Shown here: in pieces, positions 23,709 through 33,709 of the stretch
Position numbering within the stretch: the first letter of the stretch is position 1
Layout of the letters: each line of letters starts with the position of its first letter
From: Strobilurus pachycystidiatus
Lineage: Eukaryota > Basidiomycota > Agaricomycetes > Agaricales > Physalacriaceae
Direction of reading: 5' to 3'
DNA: 64,000 nucleotides
NCBI GenBank assembly: GCA_019915135.1
Contig: JAHLMK010000015.1
Location: forward strand, 372,001 to 436,000
Translations under genes and position numbers: made by a program
Notes under the pieces: model-generated
Databases searched by the model: none
The model's input: the letters and a program-made list of their open reading frames with translations, nothing else
Told to the model about the DNA's origin: nothing

Positions 23709-25779
23709 TTATTCGTGCTCGTGCTCCACTGGCGCGACGATGTCCATGTTGACCGCCGCCGCCGCCGAGCCCGAAACTCTGACCTCAGCCTCGTTGTCCT
23801 CCTCGACAATGATATTGTCGTCTTCGCCCTGCTGCTCGTCATCGACAGAGATACGGTCCTCCTCGTCGCCCTGCTGCGCATCATCGACAGGGATACGGTC
23901 CACCTGCTCCTCATCAGTGAAGCTGGCGTCGTCCTCGTCCATGTCTTCGTCGAGTTCGATGAACTCGACATCAGCGTCACCTTCGATGTCATCCTTCTTT
24001 CCGTTGCCTCCAATCATGCCCGCCTTCTTCAAATTTGCAATCTGCGCAGGTGTTGGATCAGGGTAGGCTGACAATGCCCTTTCGGAGTATTTGGCCTTGA
24101 ATTCCTCGTCCGGCATGCTCAGAACCTCTATCGCAAATAGACCAGAGTGCTCCGTCTGGAACTGGGCTTTCAAAGCGTCTTCTTCATCACGGTGAGGAAA
24201 CGCGACACCGTATTGGGATAGGTCGAACTGTTCCTGGGCTGTCAATTCAGTCCTCCAGAACGATGGCGAATGGTAGTCGCGTGCAACTGCCTCGGGTGCT
24301 TCTTCGAAGAGAGGAGCAAGCGATTCCCCTCCGTATACTCGTTTCCTCTCCTTGTCTTTGCTGAAAAAAATGGTAAGACACAAGAAGCAGACGGACACGA
24401 CGTTACATACGTTGCGATACCATTCCGCTTTTTGTAACCAGCATAGCGAGTATCGAGATATTGTAGAAACTCGGTCACGGTCTGGCTACGTCCCTCCTTG
24501 CGGCGAACCCGCCAATACTTCTTGTCTTCAGAGAGCTCGTCGTCCGAGTGTACCTCCTCCACGCTGACAAGATTGTGGTATCGGGGAGCCACGCCGAGGG
24601 AAAGGCACATGGCCAGCCGATTGTGCATCATCTGGAAAAGTGTTAGCGAAAAGAAGTATGCTGACTAGGTGAGCTACTCACCTTCTGGCGCTGTATGCGC
24701 GCCTCAGCCGAGAGTCTACTCTTCTCGTGAATCCCTTCGGACCTGAGTTCCGCGTTCACCTTCGATCCCATCAACTTGTAGACGAAATGCCGGTAGATAG
24801 ACTGTATGAGGGGTCGATCGTGAAACCAAGGTTGGAAGCGGACCTCTGCGGGAGGATAGACGGCCATCAAGCCCATGGTTTGGAAGGTACTCAGAGCGAT
24901 CCCTTCGTGAACGAGGTTGTAAGGTGACTCGGGGCTGTTGCTGGAGCATTGGGGAGCGAAGACTTCTAGACCAAAACGACCGAGAGCGGAGAACAAGGAA
25001 GCCAAAGTGCCCTCATCCACTTTGCTGATGGTCTTTTCAATCACGCTGGTGCCCTGAGCCGCCGTCTCCTTGACTTTCGCGGCCTTGTTGATGCTCGCCT
25101 GGTTGGCCGCTTTGGAGGATGACATGATGGCTTGGACGGTCGCTTCCATGTTGGCCTGCGTGGAAGCAGTGTCTTGCCAGGCCTTCACGGCTGCGGCAGA
25201 AACGGGAGGTGGGATCGAATCGTCGTTGTACAGTCCCCAGAGCAACCGAATATGAAGATAAACCCAGCCCTATAGCACGATGGTTGAGACGCGTGAATAG
25301 AGAAGAAACGGATGACGTACTTTGAATTTCCTCAGCGCGGGGGTGTCCCTCTCTTTCTTGGGCTGTGGATCCTCGTCATCGGACTCTTCGCTGGAATCAG
25401 CGTCGGACGAAGAGGCAGACGAGGAGGATTCGGAACGGCTGCGCCTACGCCGCCTCTTTCGCTCCTTTTCCTTTCCCTTGCCGCGGATCGATTGCTTCTT
25501 GGCCTTGGAAATCTCCTTCGCCCTCTCCCTGGCCTTCGACGTCTGCTTCCTGGTGGATTTCTTTCTCTCCTGCGGCGGCTTGGCCTTCTCTTTCTCTGCC
25601 TGCCGAGTGGCCTTGGCCTTTTCCCTCGCTCGCTGCTTCTCCGTCTTGGCCTTCTTCGACGGCGAAGGCGTGGTAGGAGCTACACTGCTGGTACGTGGGC
25701 GCTTCCTGCCTCGAGGGGGAGTTATGTTGCCTTGCATGGAGACGTCGTCGCTGGTGCGAGGATCGTTGGTGTTCGACAT
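23709..25779 (-). CDS. paralogue C of an unnamed cargo family
   Basis: Chosen start is ATG 25,779 (MSNTNDPRTSDDVSMQGN); an upstream in-frame ATG at 25,908 would add 43 residues. The N-terminus is extremely basic (runs of KEKAK, RKKSTRKQTSK, KERKRRRRRSRS) followed by an acidic Ser/Asp/Glu stretch. An intron near 25,320-25,270 leads to GWVYLHIRLLWGLYNDD and a helical domain with LGRFGLEVFAPQ, PYNLVHEGIALSTFQTMG and LIQSIYRHFVYKLMGS. The next exon has VEEVHSDDELSEDKKYWRVR and RKEGRSQTVTEFLQYLD; the last has SMPDEEFKAKYSERALSAYP and a long acidic tail to TGA 23,709. All three introns join in frame, so this is the best preserved member. It converges with the transposase gene (195 bp apart). Confidence 0.65.
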
Positions 25780-25909
25780 AGTGAGAACTGGTGAGAGGAA
25801 GTGTGGACTGAAGATGGTGGAGGAATAGTTGACTGCAGATGAAAGAATGAAAGAAGTGAAAGGACGTGTTGTCATAGGATAAGGGCCACGCGGTCCGGAC
25901 ATTGTCATG

Positions 25910-26329
25910 TAGGGTCCGCACGAGGCAGTGTCGCGTACAGACAGTACTATAATGCCCCAAAAAGTATTAGACAGTCTTCGTTGAGGTTAGACGACGTGAT
26001 TAACACACCAATAGTAGTGTAGCATTCATCGACTCGCGCAAGCCAAGCCCAAAGTTTCATATGACTGTATTTCCTGTTCGTCAGTACTAGCATTCCCACT
26101 TCATTGTCCTCAATCACATCTGGGTATATTTAACGCACTACTTGGTCACCCGGAGGCTAAGCCCAAAACCCACGACAAGGGGGCGCGCGGATGCCAGCAC
26201 CCGATTTTGGGGGCCCTCACAGAGGGTACGGTTACAAGATATTGATCGATTGATGATGCTATGTTACAAGTAGATGCCAAGATGAAAATTTGCGGTCCCA
26301 AACAACCATTATTCGTCTGCCGGGGATCA
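25910..26329. other. intergenic region
   Basis: No gene or clear repeat recognised. A GC-rich stretch with GGGGGCGCGCGG lies near 26,179. It presumably contains the 5' region of paralogue C and the 3' end of the decayed chromodomain gene. Confidence 0.3.
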
Positions 26330-27070
26330 GTGAGCAGGCAGGATGAGAACTAACAAACTGACTGTCTTGTTCTTCCTGTGTCGAATCGCCCGAGTCCTGA
26401 TCATCTGTGGGCTTGTTGGAAAGTGTGACGGTATAGTGAATTGGTGAGATTCACCGTCATCCTCATCCTCTTCGGATGAGCCGGTCGAATCCTCTTCTTC
26501 GAGCGCTGAAGACGGCTGTGATAAAAAAGTTACGCAGGACGGACTCGATCTGACCATTGCGTTTTCGATGCTCGTCTCGCTCCCGCTGTCTCTGCTCCCG
26601 TCGCTCCTGTCGCCTCTGCTGGGTCAGGTTTGCAAGGTACTCTCGGGCAGCACGAATCTCTTCGTCATCGAGTTTTTTTTGATTCCCTGCGACACATCAC
26701 CACATTAGGCGCAGCAGTGGTACAAGAGAGTGCACGATGAGTAGCTTACTGATATGCTCCGCTGATGCTCGAATATGCCTACGAGGCCAAAGTTCTTCCT
26801 CCCGGTGACCGGTATCCTGTTCCACGCGGGCCCACCACGCGTCCAGCAGCGCGTCAACTCCTGACTTTTCGAATGTCGACACCGGTTCCCACCGACTTGA
26901 CGCAGTCAACAAAATGAATTATTTAAGTGCGGTTGGGACTGACGGTGGTTCAGGACGCGAAAATAGATGGGATTGGATTACGAGGTATTCGGATCGGTGG
27001 CGGCGGCGGTGCCATCGGGCTGCTATGATGCATCCTGGAGAGAATCACTGAGATGAAATGAGCGCAACAA
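26330..27070 (-). pseudogene. decayed second chromodomain-like gene
   Basis: Reading leftward from an acceptor near 27,035, the exon begins CIIAARWHRRRHRSEYL. This matches the first half of the chromodomain in the 13,041-13,638 gene, with the same acceptor position and phase. The core strand (KWxGY) is missing; after an intron-like stretch the frame resumes RWEPVSTFEKSGVDALLDAW then WARVEQDTGHREEE, matching the other gene's WEP and WWTRVEQDSGHKQ segment. Downstream is a charged coiled-coil-like region (KKLDDEEIRAAREYLANLTQ, then Arg/Gln/Glu repeats) and an acidic end. The missing chromodomain core suggests loss of methyl-histone binding. The 5' exon could not be assigned. Confidence 0.55.
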
Positions 27071-27347
27071 GCTACGCACTTGGCTTGAGAATTCCTCCTT
27101 CGGGCATTTGGGAGTGGCGGTTGTCTAAATATCTTGTCGTGAGCGAGTTGCAGCCCACTGCTAATTCGGCTGGCCACGACCGCAGGTACCTCACACACGG
27201 TAGTCTTATCGCGATGCAAGACATTCGTATTCACATTGGCTGCTACTTTACTTGCCGAGACAGGCGACTCACCGATGACTTCTATGACTCTCGGCTACTT
27301 ATGATCGTGGTACGAAGACAAGTAGGAAAAAGTCACATGCACGCCGA

Positions 27348-27440
27348 GGACCTAGGCAAATCGGCAGCTCAACGTTAAATCCGTCTTCTCGGACTTAAGG
27401 TCCTCGGCAGAATTTGATTACACTGCCGAAGCGCCTGAGG
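27348..27440. promoter_or_regulatory. promoter/hairpin cassette, copy 2 (partial)
   Basis: CCTAGGCAAATCGGCAGCTC followed by AACGTTAAATCCG, a spacer and CGGACTTAAGGTCCTCGG, then TTTGATTACACTGCC. It closely matches the reverse complement of 29,480-29,550 and more distantly 13,880-13,960. It lies upstream of the decayed chromodomain gene in the same orientation as copy 1 lies upstream of the intact one. The 18-bp motif is not present here. Confidence 0.55.
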
Positions 27441-27581
27441 GATACGAACGAAGATCACCATCACATCGTAGAATACCATTGAATTGAAAAGGGTTTTAAC
27501 ATGGCATCCTATTAAGTCATAATTCTTTCATAAGGAAACCGGTTCATTGCCCGCATACTGTTTGTAACACTGTGATCCACT

Positions 27582-28066
27582 TTAAAGATGCCTAACGATA
27601 TCCTTCTCGATAGCGAGCGCCCAAATCTTATTTGCCTCCTCTTCCGTCCATGTAGGAAGAGGCAGTCTGCTACCCATGTTGGGATTCGCTTTCAGTACAG
27701 CTTGGCGTCCCCGAAAGCAACCCGGCTTCTCGCCAACCCAGACCACCCAGAAAGCCCTCTCAGCAGCCGCGTTGTCATCGAAGGGCGGATAAGGGAAGCT
27801 TGTGCGGCTTGGCTCTGGACCTCTTGATTTGCCCATATTCGGCGGTCCCAAGGATTCCAAGTCTTTCACAGTTGGCGCTGGGGTTCATGTTCATCAATCT
27901 GCAACGTTGTTTAAGGGAGGGAGGAGACGAACCATCGGCCAGAGTATGCTTGGAGGCTACCGCCATGAGTTCCTTTGATGTATAATTCCACCGCCGCTCG
28001 CCTTGGGCCTGCAACCTTTTCGGCGCTGATCGTGCTTTGACTCGAGACCGTGCTGGAACGCAGCAT
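27582..28066 (-). CDS. small gene with RNase H1-N/viroplasmin-like motif (CACTA cargo)
   Basis: A candidate start at ATG 28,066 gives MLRSSTVSSQSTISAEKVAG and an exon ending near 27,930. A short intron leads to VKDLESLGPPNMGKS and a C-terminal region with AFWVVWVGEKPGCFRGRQAV and TWTEEEANKIWALAIEKD, ending at 27,582. The WVVxVGxKPGCF block followed by an Ala/Trp helix resembles the RNase H1 N-terminal (viroplasmin) motif, the same type suspected in the 4595-5556 gene. The exon structure is tentative and the motif is short. Confidence 0.45.
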
Positions 28067-28119
28067 TATTAAATTTGATTATCATCATGAAATCAAGAAT
28101 ACGAACGTCTGCGAAAGCA

Positions 28120-28350
28120 TATGAAAGCAGTGGCCAGCAGAGCAACGGTGAAGATGACGGTAGGATCATGTGAGAACATCAAGGCAGTGGCAAGAAAGGC
28201 GATGATAAAAAAGATGGCGAGAAAGATGGTGGAAGATATGCAAGCAGCGGCCAGAAATGCGAGGGTGACGATGACGGTGAGATCATTCGAGGCCATGAGA
28301 GCAGTGGCAAGGAATGCGATGGTAAAGAAGATGGTGAAAGTGAAAGCCAT
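28120..28350. repeat. degenerate 57-60 bp tandem repeat, four units
   Basis: Units start with GCAGTGGCCAGCAGAGC or variants (GCAGTGGCAAGAAAGGC, GCAGCGGCCAGAAATGC, GCAGTGGCAAGGAATGC) and continue with GATGG/GATGACGG-rich sequence. All frames are open for long stretches because of the repeat. One plus frame gives charged SSGKxxDGxDDGE units; the minus frame gives hydrophobic segments. I cannot tell which, if any, is translated. Confidence 0.7.
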
Positions 28351-28618
28351 GTCGGTCAGTGGCACTGATCGCGCGTTTTTGGGGCGTGTCACCTGGCTCC
28401 TCACAATGAATGCCTCCGAGGCACATGTCGGCTAGAAACGCGTGTTTCTTGCATCCAACTCTTGATGATATGCGGCACCTCCCTGGACAGCTTCATTGTT
28501 ATCGATTCATGAGTTTTAATCTCGTCTTGTAAGTATAACTTACATACCTCCTAAGAACGCCACACTTTCTCGCCAGTCCGAGAAAAAAGTCCGCTGGGAT
28601 TCTTAATGCCAAAGATGT

Positions 28619-29068
28619 CGGTTCGAAAGTTAGGGATTCGGGTAGCCATAAGAGCATATACATACCCTATCGGAGATCGCCACGGCTCCTCGCTTCTGCT
28701 GAGGAGAGAAACGGTTTTAGGCGTTCATGTACGATGCGATGGGCATATCTGAGGGCCCCCAAGACAGCTATATCACTGTCGGTTCAAAAGTTAGGGATTC
28801 GGGTAGCCATAAGAGCATATACATACCCTGTCGGAGATCGCCACCGCTCCTCGCTTCTGCTGAGGAGAGAAACGGTTTTAGGCGTTCATGTACGATGCGA
28901 TGGGCATATCTGAGGGCCCCCAAGACAGCTATATCACTGTCGGTTCGAAAGTTAGGGATTCGGGTAGCCATAAGAGCATATACATACCCTATCGGAGATC
29001 GCCACGGCTCCTCGCTTCTGCTGAGGAGACACACGGTTTTAGGCGTTCATGTACGATGCGATGGGCAT
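28619..29068. repeat. 161-bp tandem repeat, about 2.8 units
   Basis: Units begin GTTCGAAAGTTAGGGATTCG at 28,621, GTTCAAAAG at 28,782 and GTTCGAAAG at 28,943, an exact 161-bp period. They include CTCGCTTCTGCTGAGGAGA and GGGCCCCCAAGACAGC. Units differ by only a few bases. Since 161 is not a multiple of three, the ORFs across it are not evidence of a gene. A partial echo (CGCTCTCGGTTCATGAATAC) follows near 29,095. Confidence 0.92.
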
Positions 29069-29429
29069 GAACGAAGCGTTCCAGAATGTGTTCATCGCTC
29101 TCGGTTCATGAATACGGCTTCGAATAGATATTAGAATGGCCTTACCTGCTCGAAGAGCGCAACGTTACGATCCTGCTTTTCGGATGGAAGCGGATTTTGG
29201 ATAATCATGTTCGATGCATCGTGCCACTTGGAGGACGTCGTTGGCTCGTTTGCGCCACAGGAGACACAACGTGTTGAATCTAATTGAACCGGCATGGACT
29301 GTCCCTGTATCATATTTCTCTCAGTCTTTCGCCAGTGGCAACACAGGATCTCACACTATACATATACAGTACCCAATTCATTTCTTGACAACATTGTAAC
29401 GCCCTGTTTAATATATTCCCTCGGACCGA

Positions 29430-29757
29430 CGATGGTGGAGAGCAGGCAAGGCGGAAAAGCTCACGTGTTTCCCGGCAGTGTGATCAAATCCAGCCGAGGA
29501 CGTTAAATCCGAAAAGACGGATTTAAGGTCGAGCTGCCGATTTGCCTAGGCACTCGGCACACACGTGATCTTTTCCCGCTTGCTTCCTGCCGCCAAGTGA
29601 TTAAGCAGCAGCGGCGGGAACAAGCAGGTAAGTGCCTTCCCCTTCATTGTAGAGTAGAGTAGATGCAAATATACCGGTTCGAACGAATTTCCGAATCAGT
29701 GAAAGCCTGATTGCCAAATGGCAGCAGAAAAATGCAGGGAGAGTCCAGGTCGCTGAT
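29430..29757. promoter_or_regulatory. promoter cassette, copy 3, upstream of Spt5-like gene
   Basis: Reverse-complement counterpart of 13,680-14,005. It has CACGTG sites (29,461-29,470 and 29,562-29,570), the hairpin GTTAAATCCG...CGGATTTAA near 29,505-29,530, CCCGCTTGCTT and GGCGGGAA boxes, and ends with AGCAGAAAAATGCAGGGAGA running into the 18-bp motif at 29,734-29,751, 21 bp before the Spt5-like ATG. Orientation relative to the gene is the same as for the chromodomain gene. Confidence 0.65.
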
Positions 29758-29772
29758 ACCAATTTCTTCTAG

Positions 29773-32700
29773 ATGGATCTTAGTGAACTGTTCGACGTCG
29801 AGGCTGAGGAGTCTTTTGCAGATGGGGAGGATGAGGTTGACTATGAGGATGATTTGGAAGGTGTGTAACTAAACCATTGGACGCCGCGCACCAAACTTAT
29901 TTAGCCTATATCATCACAGGTTTCATTGACGACGGAGCCAATTTTCAACCCTCACAGCGTCGAACCACCCCCTCAGAATTGCAATCCCCTTCATCCTCGA
30001 ATCTCCCTCTACCGCAATCAGACGCCTCTCATGACAGACACGGCTGGGTGGACCATCTTGCGGTGAGATACGCGTCGGGGCAGGGCCAAACCTTGCCAAG
30101 ACCATCCTTGCCCACGGACAACGATGACTGCCCTCTGGAGAAACATCTCCTCGAACGGGTCTACACAGACCCATATATCTACATCGTTCTTTTGTATTGC
30201 AAGGTTGGTCCTTCTCTGATATCTTCGCATGCGCCTAACTCTCATTTCCAGACTGGCTGCAAACCCGCAGTGTTGTCACGCCTTGTCGAGGTGAAGAGTT
30301 CTCGCGCCGAGCTGAACATTCTCGATGCTGTCCCACACCCACTCATCGACGGTGTCTTCCTCATCCTGGAGCGCGACTTTAATCCCCAGATTGGCTACGT
30401 GCTCCAGTCAATCCCTGCCTGTGTCCGTTCTAGCTTCTTCCCGGCTGCAATGCGCTCCATCGGCAATCCTCCTCCTAATCCCCCTCGCTGGCGTCCATTT
30501 CGTGTTTATATCTCCGATGTAATAAACCACGCCGCCTTCCTCAAAGTCATAAAAGCTCCCCCCATCCCCCATCTAGGCGGCAAGTGGGTTCAAATCCCAA
30601 CGGGCTTGTACCAAGGGGATGTTGGGCTTGTTATTCGTCAATACGTCTCTGATGAGGATCTTGCCAGGGCAGAAATCTTACGAAGGAGGATCGACAGAGC
30701 ACAGCGCACGGCAGCGGATAAGAGGCAGGAGATTTACACTCTTAGAATGCAGCAACAACCGGAGCTGGATGCTGCTCGGGAGAGGACTTCGAGGGAAGTG
30801 GAGGCGAAGACGCAAGAGGCGGGCCGGCCGCCTCAGACGGTTGACGCCCGTCGTGCTTGGCTGACGAAGAAGGCAGCTCTCGACGAGGAGGCCAAGAAGA
30901 TCAAGGACGCTTATGCTGGAATGGAGGCGGAGGCGGCTCGTGCAGTAGAGGGGAGACAAACAGAAGTCCGCCAAATCGAAAAGGACTGCGACGATATGCA
31001 GAATCAGCTTGAGACTCAGGATCCACTGTGCTCTATTCTAGTTGTCCCTCGTCCGCCAACGTACGATTTTGATTTGATGCCGCAGGAGGGAGATATCTTG
31101 GAGGAAGGGGTGGGGGAGGCTGTCGGCGAGGTGCGGCCCGTAGCGGGGGAGAGGAGGAAGAGGAAGAGGAAAGGGGGTGAGCAAGACGTTCGACGTCCAC
31201 CTGCCCGACTGGCCCCACCAGGAAGTATTGCTCGGCCTGTCAAGGACCAGGAAGGGGAACTCCGCATCTATCAAGGCATCTCCCATCGTACCTTCGAGCA
31301 CGATTTGGAGATCATCAATTTCCGTACCTCCGTCGTGAGACGTCATCTCACCAGCTACATCGAGCCCTCTCTCCTCGATACCTTTCTCAGGTCGCAGCAT
31401 CCCACGTTGTCTTCTATGAGAGCCAATCCAAACGCCTCATTCCCTCTTCCTTCGAACTGGTTCTTAGCGTTCGGGGACCACCTTGAAGACTTTACAACAA
31501 AACAGTCAGGGACATACACCGTGTCCAGTCATTCATCGGCGACTGGCGTCGAGATCTTCGATGCTGATGGACAGGGCTTCTTCGTTCTCCGGCACCATCT
31601 CATGAAGGTGGTGCAAGTCGGCGATTTGGTCAAGTGTCAATTGTCAGACCAGGAGGATGTTGGACCAGGATTTGTTGTAGACATCTCGGAACAGGGCGGT
31701 CAACGGCATGCAACAGTGATGCTGCATACTCTCACAGTCATCGAGGATTGCGACGACGGTGATGCCGACGAAAGTGATGTCGATGAGAGGGATCCCGCGG
31801 ATATAATTGTGCGTCTCCTATCATCCTTGCTTCTGGAGAGTGCATGCTCATATCTCGCAGTCCCGCAACGTACACGTCAAGCGCAAGGTACGCGTCAAGG
31901 ATATTATCGAAGTCAGCGTACGTTCACGACTGTCCCTGCTCCCTGAGTGCATGCTCACATCTCGCAGTCCCGCAACGTACATGTCAACACTCTTCGGGTC
32001 CTTGACCAGCACTGGTACGAGAGTCCCGAGGAGACGACGGACGAACCGGCTCCCTTCTTGGGACACACAGGACCGACTCCTTGGTTGGGACGGAAGGTCA
32101 TGATTGACGCCGAAGGTGATGTACATCACAAAGAGCAAGCCATCGTCAAGGACGTCATTTTGGACAAGGATGGAACGATTGCAGTCTCAAAACGCTACAA
32201 GACTGATGCTGTCACCATCGACTGCTACGAGAGAGTTCAAGTGAATCCTCAGCCCATCAACCAGTCCGTTTACGCCAACGGCATCCGGGTCGTAGTCCAG
32301 TTCACAATGGTTCGGGACCACGTTGTTCACGGGACATATTACTACGAGCAAGTCCGCGATTGGGAGTATGTAGTCTATAGCATTTCCTTGCGTTCAATAC
32401 TAATGTGTTCTGACTCCAGAACTCGTTGGCCCCTTCGTATCGCCTGCCCTCTCCGCCGAAATCAGGCTGCATTTGAGGGACCGCTGGAAGTCAGACGTTT
32501 GGAATGGGGCGCCGATTATCCCAAGTGGGATCCGGAGGATCTTGCCAAACGGTCTGGCTGGTATCGGAGGGATGAGAAGGAAGGAAAAGCTCTCCAGCGT
32601 GCCCAGGAGTTGAGGTCGAATGATCCCACACTCCTCTCACACACCCCTCGAATGCCCCCACCACCCAAACCCCGCACACCCCCTCCCGAAACGTCCAAGG

Positions 32701-33290
32701 CCCATCCCCACTGGCTGGAGAGTTCTCGTCTCATCAACATGCATGTTGAGATTCTCTATAAAGTCATCGAGACAAAGTCACAGGGTGGCATACAGATGAA
32801 AAAGAGGAAGATAGACGAAGGCAAAGATGGTATCAGACTCGTCGCCACCCTAGCAACCAATCCCAGTGGGTCAAATCCTCCCAACGTAGTCCTTCGCTGT
32901 GCCGTCCAAACCCTGCTGCCGCAGAAGAAAAGTATTCTTGATGTGAACCTCTGCGAACCTATTCACCCAGGCGGGCGTTTCGGTAATAACTACCGATTGT
33001 ACGCGTTTCGTGGACTACACGAAGGGGAGTTCATGCGTCCAGTTGCTCATCAGCAAACCACCGACGGGAAGCTTATGCATATGGGCATCTGGGTGGAAGC
33101 TCAGGCTGACGGAAAAGATTACGCCAAGAAGGTTGTCGAGGGCAAACCACAGACCATCGTCTTTCGCGATGAAGATTGCGTCCTTATAAAGGACACTCCA
33201 GGCGAACGCATCGCAAATCACGAGTGGGAGAAGATGCGGAGTGATGGCAAAGCCCAGTGGGAGGATATCTGGCGTAGCAGGATCGTTTAA
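29773..33290 (+). CDS. Spt5-like NGN-KOW protein (CACTA cargo)
   Basis: ATG 29,773 gives an acidic N-terminus (MDLSELFDVEAEESFADGED) that is spliced at about 29,861-29,919 to GFIDDGANF, as in Spt5 N-termini. An NGN-like domain follows (TDPYIYIVLLYC, then GCKPAVLSRL and VPHPLIDGVFLILERD...AMRSIG). A KOW motif GKWVQIPTGLYQGDVGLVIR lies near 30,580. A long charged coiled coil (about 30,650-31,010) interrupts the KOW array; KRKRK near 31,160 may be an NLS. A second KOW-like block (VVQVGDLVKCQLSDQEDVGP) lies near 31,610. Later exons (31,947-33,290) encode further beta-rich and Pro-rich regions. Spt5 binds RNA polymerase II as the DSIF elongation factor. This divergent relative may do something similar or act on element transcription, which is inference. 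A 41-bp segment with a 3' splice site is duplicated at 31,841 and 31,948. Confidence 0.75.
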
Positions 33291-33709
33291 AAGTGTACGC
33301 ATAGACAGACTTTGTGTTAGAACCTTATATATAGATAGACGAACTTTATATGTAAGTGTATCGGTAGCCAGGTGAAACATTGTATTAAAGTACCCAATCA
33401 TCACTCTATTATCGTAGCCCCGCTAGACGGCAAGATCTTCGGAGGCCTTGGCGGTGGGTCCAAATTTTCCCAACGAGTCCTTGGTGAAACGCTCTGGTCG
33501 AATTTGGACGGAGGAACAACGTATCATACGGGGATTGTACGGGAGGTAAGTTTGTATTCGAATCTTTGAGCTTCAATGACTCATGAATCATGCTCGGCCA
33601 ACTTCACGGTCCGACGTGACTGAACATGGCTTGACTCGGATCCTACGTGCCGCCTCACCTCGTCTCCCCTACCTCATCCTTCTACCCCTCATACCTCCCC
33701 CTCTTCCGC

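Noticed and set aside
25312..25828. Leu/Arg-rich plus-strand ORFs opposite paralogue C
   Set aside because: They are antisense to a Lys/Ser/Asp-rich disordered region with a clear frame and introns; composition-driven shadows.
28093..28404. Hydrophobic repeat protein on the minus strand
   Set aside because: It could be a membrane protein, but every frame of this degenerate tandem repeat is open and there is no promoter or splice support, so I list only the repeat.
28727..29134. ORFs across the 161-bp repeats
   Set aside because: The period is not a multiple of three, and the ORFs change frame from unit to unit.
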